Shown: piece after piece, positions 35,120 to 43,057 of the stretch | Layout: every line of letters begins with the position of its first letter | Numbering within the stretch: the first letter of the stretch is position 1 | Assembly (NCBI GenBank): GCA_023665805.1 | Contig: JAMPDJ010000006.1 | Location: forward strand, 58,909-122,908 | Length of the DNA: 64,000 nt | Reading direction: 5' to 3' | DNA from: Bacteroides sp. | GTDB taxonomy: Bacteria > Bacteroidota > Bacteroidia > Bacteroidales > Bacteroidaceae | Notes under the pieces: model-generated | Told to the model about the DNA's origin: nothing | The model's database searches: none | What the model saw: the letters and a program-made list of their open reading frames with translations, nothing else | Made by a program: the position numbers and the translations under genes

Positions 35120-38100
35120 TCAATCTGCATTGATGCTGTATTCTATGCCATCGTTGTTCTGCAGGGTGTCTATCAGCTGGCGCGTGACCTTTACCTTCAG
35201 TTCCGATGGTTTCATGGAGAGTGAAGAACCGTCGCTGTTGTGGAAAGTAAACTCGACAGGTACCTTGCCGGATTCCTGACGTAGTGTTTCGCTAAGCATC
35301 AGGACCTGTTCCTCGGTGAGGGTATCTGCATTTAGGTGTATTGTGAGTTTGTGGATGAGGTCATCGTGCACATCGCTGAGGTATTGTATTTCGCCTATGG
35401 AAAGTTGTACCCGTGATGGATCGAAGCGTCCCGGTTGTACTTGCCCCTTGATATAGAGTGTGCTTCCCACCATCATGTATCCGCTCCACTTGGGCCAGTC
35501 TTGGCCGAAGAGGGCTATTTCTCCTTGACCGCTGTAGTCTTCGATGGTGACTATGCCGTAACCGGAACCTCGACGGCTGACACCGGTCTTGACATTGGTA
35601 ATGATTCCGCCAAGCGAGAAATCGCTGTTGACAAAAGCAGAAGGGTCTTCCAGGTCGGTGGCGTGCATGGTGCAGATGTTGCGTATAATGACGGAGTACT
35701 CGTCCAATGGATGGCCAGAGAGGTATATGCCTACGAGATTGCGTTCGCGGTTGAGACGGTCCAATGTTCCCCATGGTTCGGCATGCGGTATGGGTGGAGT
35801 GCTGACTTCCACCATATCTGTGCCAAACAGAGAAAACTGGGCTTCCATCATGCTTTGCTGGTAACTGTTGCCGTATTTTGCAAGGGTGTCCAGGAAGATT
35901 TCCCCCTTGCTGTTGAAGCCAAGGAACTGTTCGCGGCGTATTTGCTCCTTGAACGTGTCGAAGGCACCGCTCAATGCCAGGCATTCCAGACCGCTACGCT
36001 TGACGGTGGATATGGGCACGCGCTGTACGAAATCGAACAGGTCCTTGTAGGGACCATTCTTTTCGCGTTCGTTCACAATGGCTTCTGCAGCTGCTTCGCC
36101 CAATCCCTTTATGGCCATCAGTCCGAAACGGATTTGTGACTGGCCGTTCACGCCAAAGTTGGCATGTGATTCGTTGACGTCCGGTCCCATGACCTTGATT
36201 TTCAAGGCGCGGCATTCATCAAGCAATTTTGTTATCTCCTTGATGTCATCCTTGCGGCGCGTCAACAGGGCGGCCATGAATTCGGCAGGGTAGTGTGCCT
36301 TGAGGTATGCCGTCTGGTATGCCACCCAGGAATAGCAGGCCGCATGTGACTTGTTGAATGCGTAGGAGGCGAATTTTTCCCAGTCGCCCCATATTTTTTC
36401 CAACACTTTGGGGTCGTGCCCGTTGCGTTTGCCACCCTCGATGAACTTGGGTTTCATGGCATCGACGATGTCTTTCTTCTTCTTGCCCATGGCCTTACGC
36501 AGGGCATCGCTTTCGCCTCTGGTGAAGTCGGCCAGCAATCGGCTCAGCAGCATGACCTGTTCCTGGTAGACCGTGATACCGTACGTATCCTTGAGGTACT
36601 TCTCCATTACGGGAATGTCATATTTGATTTCCTCTTGGCCGTTCTTGCGGGCAATGAACGAGGGAATATAGTCCATGGGTCCCGGACGGTATAGGGCGTT
36701 CATGGCTATAAGATCCTCGAAGACGGTTGGTCGTAATTCCTTGAGATACTTCTGCATGCCTGCAGATTCAAACTGGAATGTGCCTATGGTGCGTCCTTCC
36801 TGATACAGTTTGTATGTGGTCTCATCGTCAATGGGCAGGGTGTCCAGATCTATGTCTATGCCGTGTGCTTCTTTGATGACCCTGCAGGCTTCTTTCATCT
36901 CCGAAAGGGTTTTCAACCCAAGGAAGTCCATCTTGATCAGTCCGGTAGACTCAATGACATGACCGTCGTATTGGGTAACTGCGGTCTTCTCACCCGGGAA
37001 GTCCGGGTCATCTGCGGTACTCACTGGGACGTGTTCGGATATGGGGTCTCTACAGATAATGAATCCACATGCGTGTATGCCGGTACCGCGGATGTTTCCC
37101 TCCAACATGCGGGCATACTTTATGGTATTTGCCAGGACGGGGTCGGAACTGGCCTCTGCCTGTTGCAACTCCACAGTGCACTTGATGGCATTGGAGAGGT
37201 TCATCTTCAAGTCCTTGCCATCGAGGCTGAGTTTGTCTGGTATGGCCTTGCAGAGCGCATTGGCCTTGTCCAAGGGCAGTTTTTCTATGCGTGCCACGTC
37301 CTTGATGCTGTTCTTCGTGGCCATGGTGGAGTAAGTGATGATGTGGGCACAGTTTTCCTTACCGTATTTTTCCATTACCCACTGTAGCACGCGGCCTCGG
37401 CCGTCATCGTCGAAGTCGGTATCGATATCTGGCAGTGAAATACGGTCGGGGTTGAGGAAACGTTCGAACAGCAGGTCGTATTTCAGAGGATCCAGACGTG
37501 TGATACCCAAGCAGTATGCCACTACGCTTCCTGCGGCCGAACCACGTCCCGGACCGACCCAAACGCCCAGTTCGTTGCGGGCGGAGTTGATAAAATCCTG
37601 CACTATAAGGAAGTATCCCGGGAAGCCCATGGTCTTCATGATGTGCAGTTCGAAACGGATGCGGTCGTCTACTTCCTTTGAGAGGCTCTCGCCATAGAGT
37701 TTTCTTGCTCCGATGTAGGCGAGATGTCCAAGGTAGTCGGCTTCGAATTTGATACGGTACAGCTTGTCTATGCCGCCCAGTTTGGCAATCTTCTTCTCGC
37801 CTTCTTCACGTGGCAACGGGTTCAGACCATTTTCATCGGATGTGAACTCCTTGAAAAGATCCTCCGGTGTCAAGCGTTCGCGCCATTGCTCTTCGGTGCC
37901 GAATTCTTCCGGGATGGGGAAAAACGGCATGATAGGGTTGGAGTCCAAATCATACAACTCCACCTTGTCCAGTATTTCCGTGGTATTTGCCAGTACTTCC
38001 GGTATGTCGGCAAATACTTCGTTCATCTCCTCGCGCGTCTTGAACCATTCCTGCTTGGTATACAGCATGCGGGTGGGATCGTTGAGGTCTTTGTTGGTGG

Positions 38101-38839
38101 ACAGACACAACAAATGGTCGTGAGCCTCGGCATTTTCCTCGTCCACGAAGTGCGAGTCGTTGGTGGCTATCACCTTGACACCAAGTTTTTGTCCCAAGGC
38201 CATAATCACGGGATTTACCTTCTTTTGCAGGTCGTAGGTCTCGCGGTTGGCCCTTTGCCTGGGGTCCTTTACTTGATGGCGTTGCACCTCCAGGTAGTAA
38301 TCGTCTCCCCATATCTCCTTGAACCACAGTATGGCCTTCTCTGCTGCAGCCAAATCCCCTGACAGTATCTTTCTGGGTATTTCGCCTCCAAGGCAGGCCG
38401 AGGAGATTATAAGTCCATCATGGAAAAGCTCCAAGTCCTTGTGGTCGGTACGGGGACGCATGTAATATCCGTCCACCCACGAACGGCTGACCAGCTTTAT
38501 CAGATTCTTGTATCCGACCTCGTTCTTGGCCAAGACGACCAGATGCCAGCCACTTTGGTCCTGCTTGCCCTCACGCAGGCTCTTGTCGCCACGTCTGGCC
38601 ACATACATTTCGCAGCCGAAGATAGGCTTGAAAGGTTCAAGTCCTTCTTTCTTCCTCTTGCTGTTCACCTTGGCGCAATAGTCAAAAAAGTCCTTTATAC
38701 CGAACATGTTGCCATGGTCGGTGATGGCCATGCCGCGCATTCCGTCGGACAGGGCCTTGTCTACCAAGCGAGGTATGCTGGCTTGTCCGTCAAGCAGGGA
38801 ATACTGGGTATGTACATGCAGGTGAACGAAATCTTCCAT
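35120..38839 (-). CDS. dnaE: DNA polymerase III alpha subunit
   Basis: 1239 residues. The replicative polymerase subunit: N-terminal PHP domain (HLHVHTQYSLLDGQASIP), catalytic palm with PDIDTDF (two of the catalytic Asp), fingers and thumb, then tandem helix-hairpin-helix and a C-terminal OB domain (GIVTIEDYSGQGEIALFG), the DnaE1 arrangement without an internal exonuclease. Length is typical of Bacteroidetes. It heads the minus-strand run dnaE-trxA-hyp-tadA-yraN-birA-pyrH. Confidence 0.97.
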   Translation of the reverse strand: MEDFVHLHVHTQYSLLDGQASIPRLVDKALSDGMRGMAITDHGNMFGIKDFFDYCAKVNSKRKKEGLEPFKPIFGCEMYVARRGDKSLREGKQDQSGWHLVVLAKNEVGYKNLIKLVSRSWVDGYYMRPRTDHKDLELFHDGLIISSACLGGEIPRKILSGDLAAAEKAILWFKEIWGDDYYLEVQRHQVKDPRQRANRETYDLQKKVNPVIMALGQKLGVKVIATNDSHFVDEENAEAHDHLLCLSTNKDLNDPTRMLYTKQEWFKTREEMNEVFADIPEVLANTTEILDKVELYDLDSNPIMPFFPIPEEFGTEEQWRERLTPEDLFKEFTSDENGLNPLPREEGEKKIAKLGGIDKLYRIKFEADYLGHLAYIGARKLYGESLSKEVDDRIRFELHIMKTMGFPGYFLIVQDFINSARNELGVWVGPGRGSAAGSVVAYCLGITRLDPLKYDLLFERFLNPDRISLPDIDTDFDDDGRGRVLQWVMEKYGKENCAHIITYSTMATKNSIKDVARIEKLPLDKANALCKAIPDKLSLDGKDLKMNLSNAIKCTVELQQAEASSDPVLANTIKYARMLEGNIRGTGIHACGFIICRDPISEHVPVSTADDPDFPGEKTAVTQYDGHVIESTGLIKMDFLGLKTLSEMKEACRVIKEAHGIDIDLDTLPIDDETTYKLYQEGRTIGTFQFESAGMQKYLKELRPTVFEDLIAMNALYRPGPMDYIPSFIARKNGQEEIKYDIPVMEKYLKDTYGITVYQEQVMLLSRLLADFTRGESDALRKAMGKKKKDIVDAMKPKFIEGGKRNGHDPKVLEKIWGDWEKFASYAFNKSHAACYSWVAYQTAYLKAHYPAEFMAALLTRRKDDIKEITKLLDECRALKIKVMGPDVNESHANFGVNGQSQIRFGLMAIKGLGEAAAEAIVNEREKNGPYKDLFDFVQRVPISTVKRSGLECLALSGAFDTFKEQIRREQFLGFNSKGEIFLDTLAKYGNSYQQSMMEAQFSLFGTDMVEVSTPPIPHAEPWGTLDRLNRERNLVGIYLSGHPLDEYSVIIRNICTMHATDLEDPSAFVNSDFSLGGIITNVKTGVSRRGSGYGIVTIEDYSGQGEIALFGQDWPKWSGYMMVGSTLYIKGQVQPGRFDPSRVQLSIGEIQYLSDVHDDLIHKLTIHLNADTLTEEQVLMLSETLRQESGKVPVEFTFHNSDGSSLSMKPSELKVKVTRQLIDTLQNNDGIEYSINAD

Positions 38840-38876
38840 TCTTGTAGAACTGTAATTATTATTCGTTTTGGTGGCA

Positions 38877-38884
38877 TAAAGGTA
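38877..38884 (-). promoter_or_regulatory. Possible -7 box of dnaE
   Basis: On the minus strand TACCTTTA lies 38 bp upstream of the dnaE start, one base off TAnnTTTG. No clear -33 TTTG at the right distance. Confidence 0.35.
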
Positions 38885-38979
38885 ATGTATTTTCCTTTGT
38901 CAGCACAGTTAGAACAGTAATTTTTAAACCTTTTTGGCAAAAAAGCGTTCGCGCATAGCCGTGTATTCGGTTTTATTTG

Positions 38980-38987
38980 TATCTTTG
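38980..38987 (+). promoter_or_regulatory. Probable -7 box of the psd-pssA-tsaE run
   Basis: TATCTTTG fits TAnnTTTG and lies 21 bp before the psd start, which would give a very short leader. A -33 TTTG was not seen. Confidence 0.4.
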
Positions 38988-39007
38988 TATATCAAATAAT
39001 AGAACAA

Positions 39008-39706
39008 ATGGGTAATAGACTGCGCAAATTAAGGAAGATACGTTTGCACCACGAGGGTACTGCCACCCTTGTCATCGGCTTCATCGTTCTTGCCGTATTG
39101 AATGCCTTGGTATATTATGTGGTGGCTCCGATTTGTCCGATGGCAAGTTATGCCTTTGCTGGAGTGACTGTCATTGTGTATCTTGTTGTCGTCAACTTTT
39201 TCCGTTGTCCTATACGCCATTATGCGTATCCCGACACTGAGGGATTGATTATAGCTCCGGCAGACGGCAAGGTGGTGGTAATAGAGGAGGTGGAGGAAAA
39301 CGAATACTTTCACGATCGCAGGTTGATGGTAAGCATCTTCATGAGTCTGTTCAATGTGCATGCCAATTGGGTGCCGTGCGATGGCAAGGTGAAGTTGGTG
39401 CGTCATCATGATGGACGATTCAAGGCCGCATGGTTGCCCAAGTCCAGTATTGAGAATGAACGCAGTACAGTGGTGATAACATCATCGTCTGGGCAGGAGA
39501 TACTTGTTCGCCAGGTGGCCGGTGCCATGGCACGTCGCATTGTCACCTACCTTAAAGAAGGAGATGATTGCGTGATAGACGAACACATGGGCTTTATAAA
39601 GTTCGGTAGCCGTGTGGATTTGTTTTTGCCAATAGGGACCAAGGTGGATGTCAGGCTGGGGCAACGCACCACCGGTAATGAAACCGTGATAGCCAGACTG
39701 CATTAA
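39008..39706 (+). CDS. psd: Phosphatidylserine decarboxylase
   Basis: 232 residues. It makes phosphatidylethanolamine from phosphatidylserine and carries a pyruvoyl group formed by self-cleavage. The cleavage motif is the Gly-Ser in [14 protein letters not shown] near the C-terminus; [24 protein letters not shown] and [11 protein letters not shown] are typical of the short (about 220-residue) Psd family. Two membrane segments lie at about 18-60 ([14 protein letters not shown] and [14 protein letters not shown]). The substrate-making pssA follows directly. Confidence 0.95.
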   Translation: MGNRLRKLRKIRLHHEGTATLVIGFIVLAVLNALVYYVVAPICPMASYAFAGVTVIVYLVVVNFFRCPIRHYAYPDTEGLIIAPADGKVVVIEEVEENEYFHDRRLMVSIFMSLFNVHANWVPCDGKVKLVRHHDGRFKAAWLPKSSIENERSTVVITSSSGQEILVRQVAGAMARRIVTYLKEGDDCVIDEHMGFIKFGSRVDLFLPIGTKVDVRLGQRTTGNETVIARLH

Positions 39707-39752
39707 AACACAAACGTAAGGCTCGTCAGGCCTGCAATTAGCCAGACTGCAA

Positions 39753-40475
39753 ATGAAAAAGCATATCCCCAACATTATTACTTGTTGTAATCTCATCTGC
39801 GGATGTATTGCTACGGGTGCGGCGTTTCAGATTCCTGCACCGGCAAATTATTTCTGGGCCATAGTGTTCATACTGATGGGTGCCGTATTTGATTTTTTCG
39901 ATGGCATGGTGGCACGTCTGTTGGGCGTGTCGTCTCCCATAGGCAAGGAACTGGACTCTTTGGCTGATGTGGTGACGTTCGGTGTGGCTCCTTCAGCCAT
40001 GTTATTCTGTCTTTTCCGTGAAGTGCAGTACCCGGAGTTCATGGAATCCATGCGCCCCGTCATGCCATATACGGCTTTTGTCATGGCCGCATTCTCTGCT
40101 CTGCGTCTTGCCAAATTCAACTTGGATATTCGCCAAAGCACATCATTCATAGGGTTGCCGACACCTGCCAATGCACTGTTTTGGGGTAGTCTCATCGTCG
40201 GGCAGCACGCCTTTTTGGTCAGTGGCAAGTTCAACGCCCTGTTTCTCTTCCTCTTCATGATGCTTTTCTGCTTCCTGTTGGTGGCGGAACTGCCATTGTT
40301 TGCTTTGAAATTCAAGAACCTTTCGTGGAGTGACAACAAGATAAAGTACATCTTCCTTCTTGGTTGCATACCGTGTTTCCTGTTGGCTGAAAGTTGTTTT
40401 GCAGGCATCATCCTGTGGTATGTGCTGTTGTCTATTCTTGCACCCTACGTGTCATCTGCCCATGTAAATGACTGA
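39753..40475 (+). CDS. pssA: CDP-diacylglycerol-serine O-phosphatidyltransferase
   Basis: 240 residues, integral membrane. It joins CDP-diacylglycerol and serine. The CDP-alcohol phosphotransferase motif is intact: DGMVARLLGV, then G and two Asp in PIGKELDSLAD. About seven hydrophobic segments span the sequence. It lies 46 bp after psd, so both steps of PE synthesis are in one transcript. Its end overlaps tsaE by 8 bp. Confidence 0.95.
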   Translation: MKKHIPNIITCCNLICGCIATGAAFQIPAPANYFWAIVFILMGAVFDFFDGMVARLLGVSSPIGKELDSLADVVTFGVAPSAMLFCLFREVQYPEFMESMRPVMPYTAFVMAAFSALRLAKFNLDIRQSTSFIGLPTPANALFWGSLIVGQHAFLVSGKFNALFLFLFMMLFCFLLVAELPLFALKFKNLSWSDNKIKYIFLLGCIPCFLLAESCFAGIILWYVLLSILAPYVSSAHVND

Positions 40476-40881
40476 AATCATCATTCCTTCTTTGAACAAA
40501 ATTGCCGATGCGGCCAAGGATTTTGTGGCACAAATCGGTGACCGTCGCGTATTTGCCTTATATGGAAGCATGGGGGCAGGCAAGACTACCTTCATCAAGG
40601 CTGTCTGCGAGGAACTGGGTGTGACGGACGCTGTGACGAGTCCCACCTTTGCCATTGTCAATGAGTACAACTCGGCACATGGCCCGGTATATCATTTTGA
40701 CTTTTACCGTATCAACAGCGTTGCCGAGGTTATGGATCTGGGTTTTGATGACTATGCCTACAGCGGAAACATCTGCTTGATGGAGTGGCCTGAACTTATA
40801 GAGGAACTATTGCCGGACGATACGGTGAAAGTATTTGTCGAGGTACAGGAAGATGGTACGCGTGTGGTGCGTACGGACTGA
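40468..40881 (+). CDS. tsaE: tRNA threonylcarbamoyladenosine biosynthesis ATPase TsaE
   Basis: 137 residues. The P-loop GSMGAGKTTFIKAVC, the segment TSPTFAIVNEY and the late LMEWPELIEELLP are the family marks. It works with TsaB and TsaD to form t6A37 in ANN-decoding tRNAs. The coding start overlaps the end of pssA by 8 bp. Confidence 0.95.
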   Translation: MTEIIIPSLNKIADAAKDFVAQIGDRRVFALYGSMGAGKTTFIKAVCEELGVTDAVTSPTFAIVNEYNSAHGPVYHFDFYRINSVAEVMDLGFDDYAYSGNICLMEWPELIEELLPDDTVKVFVEVQEDGTRVVRTD

Positions 40882-41027
40882 TTGCTTGCTTTTTCCTTGA
40901 GGGCTTTCTTGACTTTGTTGCCCTGAGGGTTTCCATAGTCCCTGTTGCCTTACCTTAGTATTATCATGTGCGCGCGTGTGCAACGATTGTCGTGCAGTTA
41001 TCCATTTGTAGGTGTATCATGCATAAT

Positions 41028-41085
41028 CCAAAATCGGTCATTAGGAATGGAATTGCGATTATTCCCAATGACCGGCCATTGTGGG
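41028..41085. repeat. MITE-like element family 1, short copy E
   Basis: CCAAAATCGGTCATTAGGAA and its inverted partner TTCCCAATGACCGGCCATTG make a hairpin of about 58 bp. The core AATCGGTCATTAG is the shared family-1 end. Non-coding gap between tsaE and the end of porX. Confidence 0.65.
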
Positions 41086-41228
41086 AAACGGGTTTATTAT
41101 GGTTTTCATAGCCATTTACTAATTTCACCACGGTTTCTCGTCAAATCTTGATGGTTGATTTGTGGTTACAGCGGTTTCCTCCATGGTATAGGTCAAGTAA
41201 GTTTTGACCATGCGTGAACAAGGTTGAG

Positions 41229-41285
41229 TATTCGTGAATTCATAGCTCCGAATTCACGAATATAGTGTCGCGAATTCACGAATAT
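41229..41285. repeat. TATTCGTGAATTC repeat cluster 3
   Basis: TATTCGTGAATTC, GAATTCACGAATA and CGAATTCACGAATAT within 57 bp, like the clusters at 8291 and 27444. It lies in the converging gap between tsaE (plus) and porX (minus). Nothing else was recognised in 40882-41463 apart from this and the family-1 hairpin. Confidence 0.75.
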
Positions 41286-41463
41286 CTCCTTCCTTTATCG
41301 TCGCATCGCATTTGTGTTGACGGAAAGTCTTGTTTGTGACGTGGCTTTCTTTTCAGCTTGAAGATCATAGGATTTGGGATATTGCTTCTCGTGCATGTTT
41401 TCCCCATAATGGGTGTAAAAACAGAAAGGCACGCAATGACCGTAGCCGGTGTTATGGGATGTG

Positions 41464-43029
41464 TCAGCGTTTCTTCCCATGCAATGTAATCAGCGGGATG
41501 AGCATTTCTTCCATGCTGATGCCTCCGTGCTGGAATGTGTCGCGGTAGTACTGCACATAGTAGTTGTAGTTGTTAGGGTAGGCCAGAAAGTCTTGGTTTT
41601 GAGCAAAAATATAGGTCGTGCTGATATTCGGTGCGGGCAGGCCGGCTTTGCGTGGGTCGCGGATTTCAAGGACTTCGCGTGCGTTGTAGGCGAGGTTCTT
41701 GCCCAACTTGTATCGCAGGTTGGTATTGGTGTTTTTGTCACCTATGACCTTTACAGGATTGTTGGCGCGCACGGAACCATGGTCGGTGGTGAGGATTACG
41801 CGACAGTCCGTGGCGGCCAGGGCGCGGAACAGTTCCGATACGGTGGAATGCGTGAACCAGCTGCGTGTGATGCTACGGTAGGCGGCTTCGCTGTTGGCCA
41901 ACTCGCGTACCATGCGGCTTTCGGTGCGTGCGTGGCTTAGCATGTCTATGAAATTGAGCACTACGATGTTCAGGTCGTTACGCATCATGGAAGGCAGTTG
42001 TTGCAACAGTTTCTCGGCAGCCACGGAATCGTTGATCTTGTGATAGTCAAAGGTGTTGCTACGCCGGAAGCGTTCGAACTGCGTCCTCACCATAGGGGAT
42101 TCGTTGAGATTCTTGCCCTGTTCCGATTCCTCGTCTACCCATAGGTCTGGGAACATGGCCTCTATTTCTATGGGCATGAGTCCCGAGAAGATGGCGTTGC
42201 GGGCATATTGTGTGGCTGTGGGCAGGATGCTGCAATAGATGTTTTCTTCGATATTGAACAGGTCGGCCACTTCTGGCATGATACTCTTCCATTGGTCCCA
42301 GCGGAAGTTGTCGATTAGCAGGAAAAAGACCTTTTCTCCCCGATCCAATGCCGGAAACACTTGACTCTTGAAAATGTCAGGACTCATCAGCGGACGGTCG
42401 GCATCGGAGTCATGACGTATGAGGCCTGCCATCCATTTCATGTAATTCTTGCGGATGAATTTGCAAAATTCCACGTTGGCATCGCGCTTTTGCATTGCCA
42501 GCATTTCCTTCATTTCCGGTGCCACATCCTGCAACTCCAGTTCCCAACGCACCAATGTCCTATAGACATTTGTCCAGTCCTCCATGGTGAGCGAATCGTT
42601 GATTTGCATGCTCAAGCGACCAAAATTTTGCTGGTAGGCTGTTTGCGTGACCTCGCTGACAATCTCGCGGCTGTGTATGTTCTTCTTCAGCGACAGTAGG
42701 ATTTGTGTCGGGTTGACAGGTTTGATGAGGTAGTCCGAGATTTTGGCACCTATGGCTTGGTTCATGATGTTTTCCTCCTCGCTCTTGGTGACCATGATTA
42801 CAGGCAGGGTGGGGTGTGCGTCCTTGATACGCGCCAAAGTTTCCAGGCCGCTGAGGCCAGGCATATTTTCATCCAGAAGCATCAAGTCGTAACTTTCAGC
42901 CTGGCACATTTCCAGTGCATCGTAACCATTGCTGGCGGTGTCCACAGCATAGCCTTTCTTTTCCAGAAACAGGATGTGCGCCTTTAGCAGGTCTACTTCG
43001 TCATCCACCCATAATAGTCTGTATGTCAT
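41464..43029 (-). CDS. porX: T9SS response regulator PorX with PglZ-type phosphatase domain
   Basis: 521 residues. N-terminal receiver domain: acidic pair at 9-10 (LLWVDDE), phospho-acceptor Asp 53 (LLDENMPG) and Lys in MVTKSEEE. From about 210 there is a PglZ / alkaline-phosphatase-superfamily domain (FFLLIDNFRWDQW, then LPTATQYARNA, LNFIDMLSHAR and LTTDHGSV) with metal-binding Asp and His. This two-domain layout is PorX, which with the kinase PorY controls type IX secretion genes and cleaves oligonucleotide signals in studied species. It lies 28 bp after porW on the same strand. PorY is not in this window. Confidence 0.92.
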   Translation of the reverse strand: MTYRLLWVDDEVDLLKAHILFLEKKGYAVDTASNGYDALEMCQAESYDLMLLDENMPGLSGLETLARIKDAHPTLPVIMVTKSEEENIMNQAIGAKISDYLIKPVNPTQILLSLKKNIHSREIVSEVTQTAYQQNFGRLSMQINDSLTMEDWTNVYRTLVRWELELQDVAPEMKEMLAMQKRDANVEFCKFIRKNYMKWMAGLIRHDSDADRPLMSPDIFKSQVFPALDRGEKVFFLLIDNFRWDQWKSIMPEVADLFNIEENIYCSILPTATQYARNAIFSGLMPIEIEAMFPDLWVDEESEQGKNLNESPMVRTQFERFRRSNTFDYHKINDSVAAEKLLQQLPSMMRNDLNIVVLNFIDMLSHARTESRMVRELANSEAAYRSITRSWFTHSTVSELFRALAATDCRVILTTDHGSVRANNPVKVIGDKNTNTNLRYKLGKNLAYNAREVLEIRDPRKAGLPAPNISTTYIFAQNQDFLAYPNNYNYYVQYYRDTFQHGGISMEEMLIPLITLHGKKR

Positions 43030-43057
43030 TGTCGTATCCTCCGATTGTCAGATGTGA

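Noticed and set aside
40945..41151. 68-codon frame after tsaE
   Set aside because: It runs through a family-1 hairpin and has no domain, signal peptide or partner; treated as intergenic.
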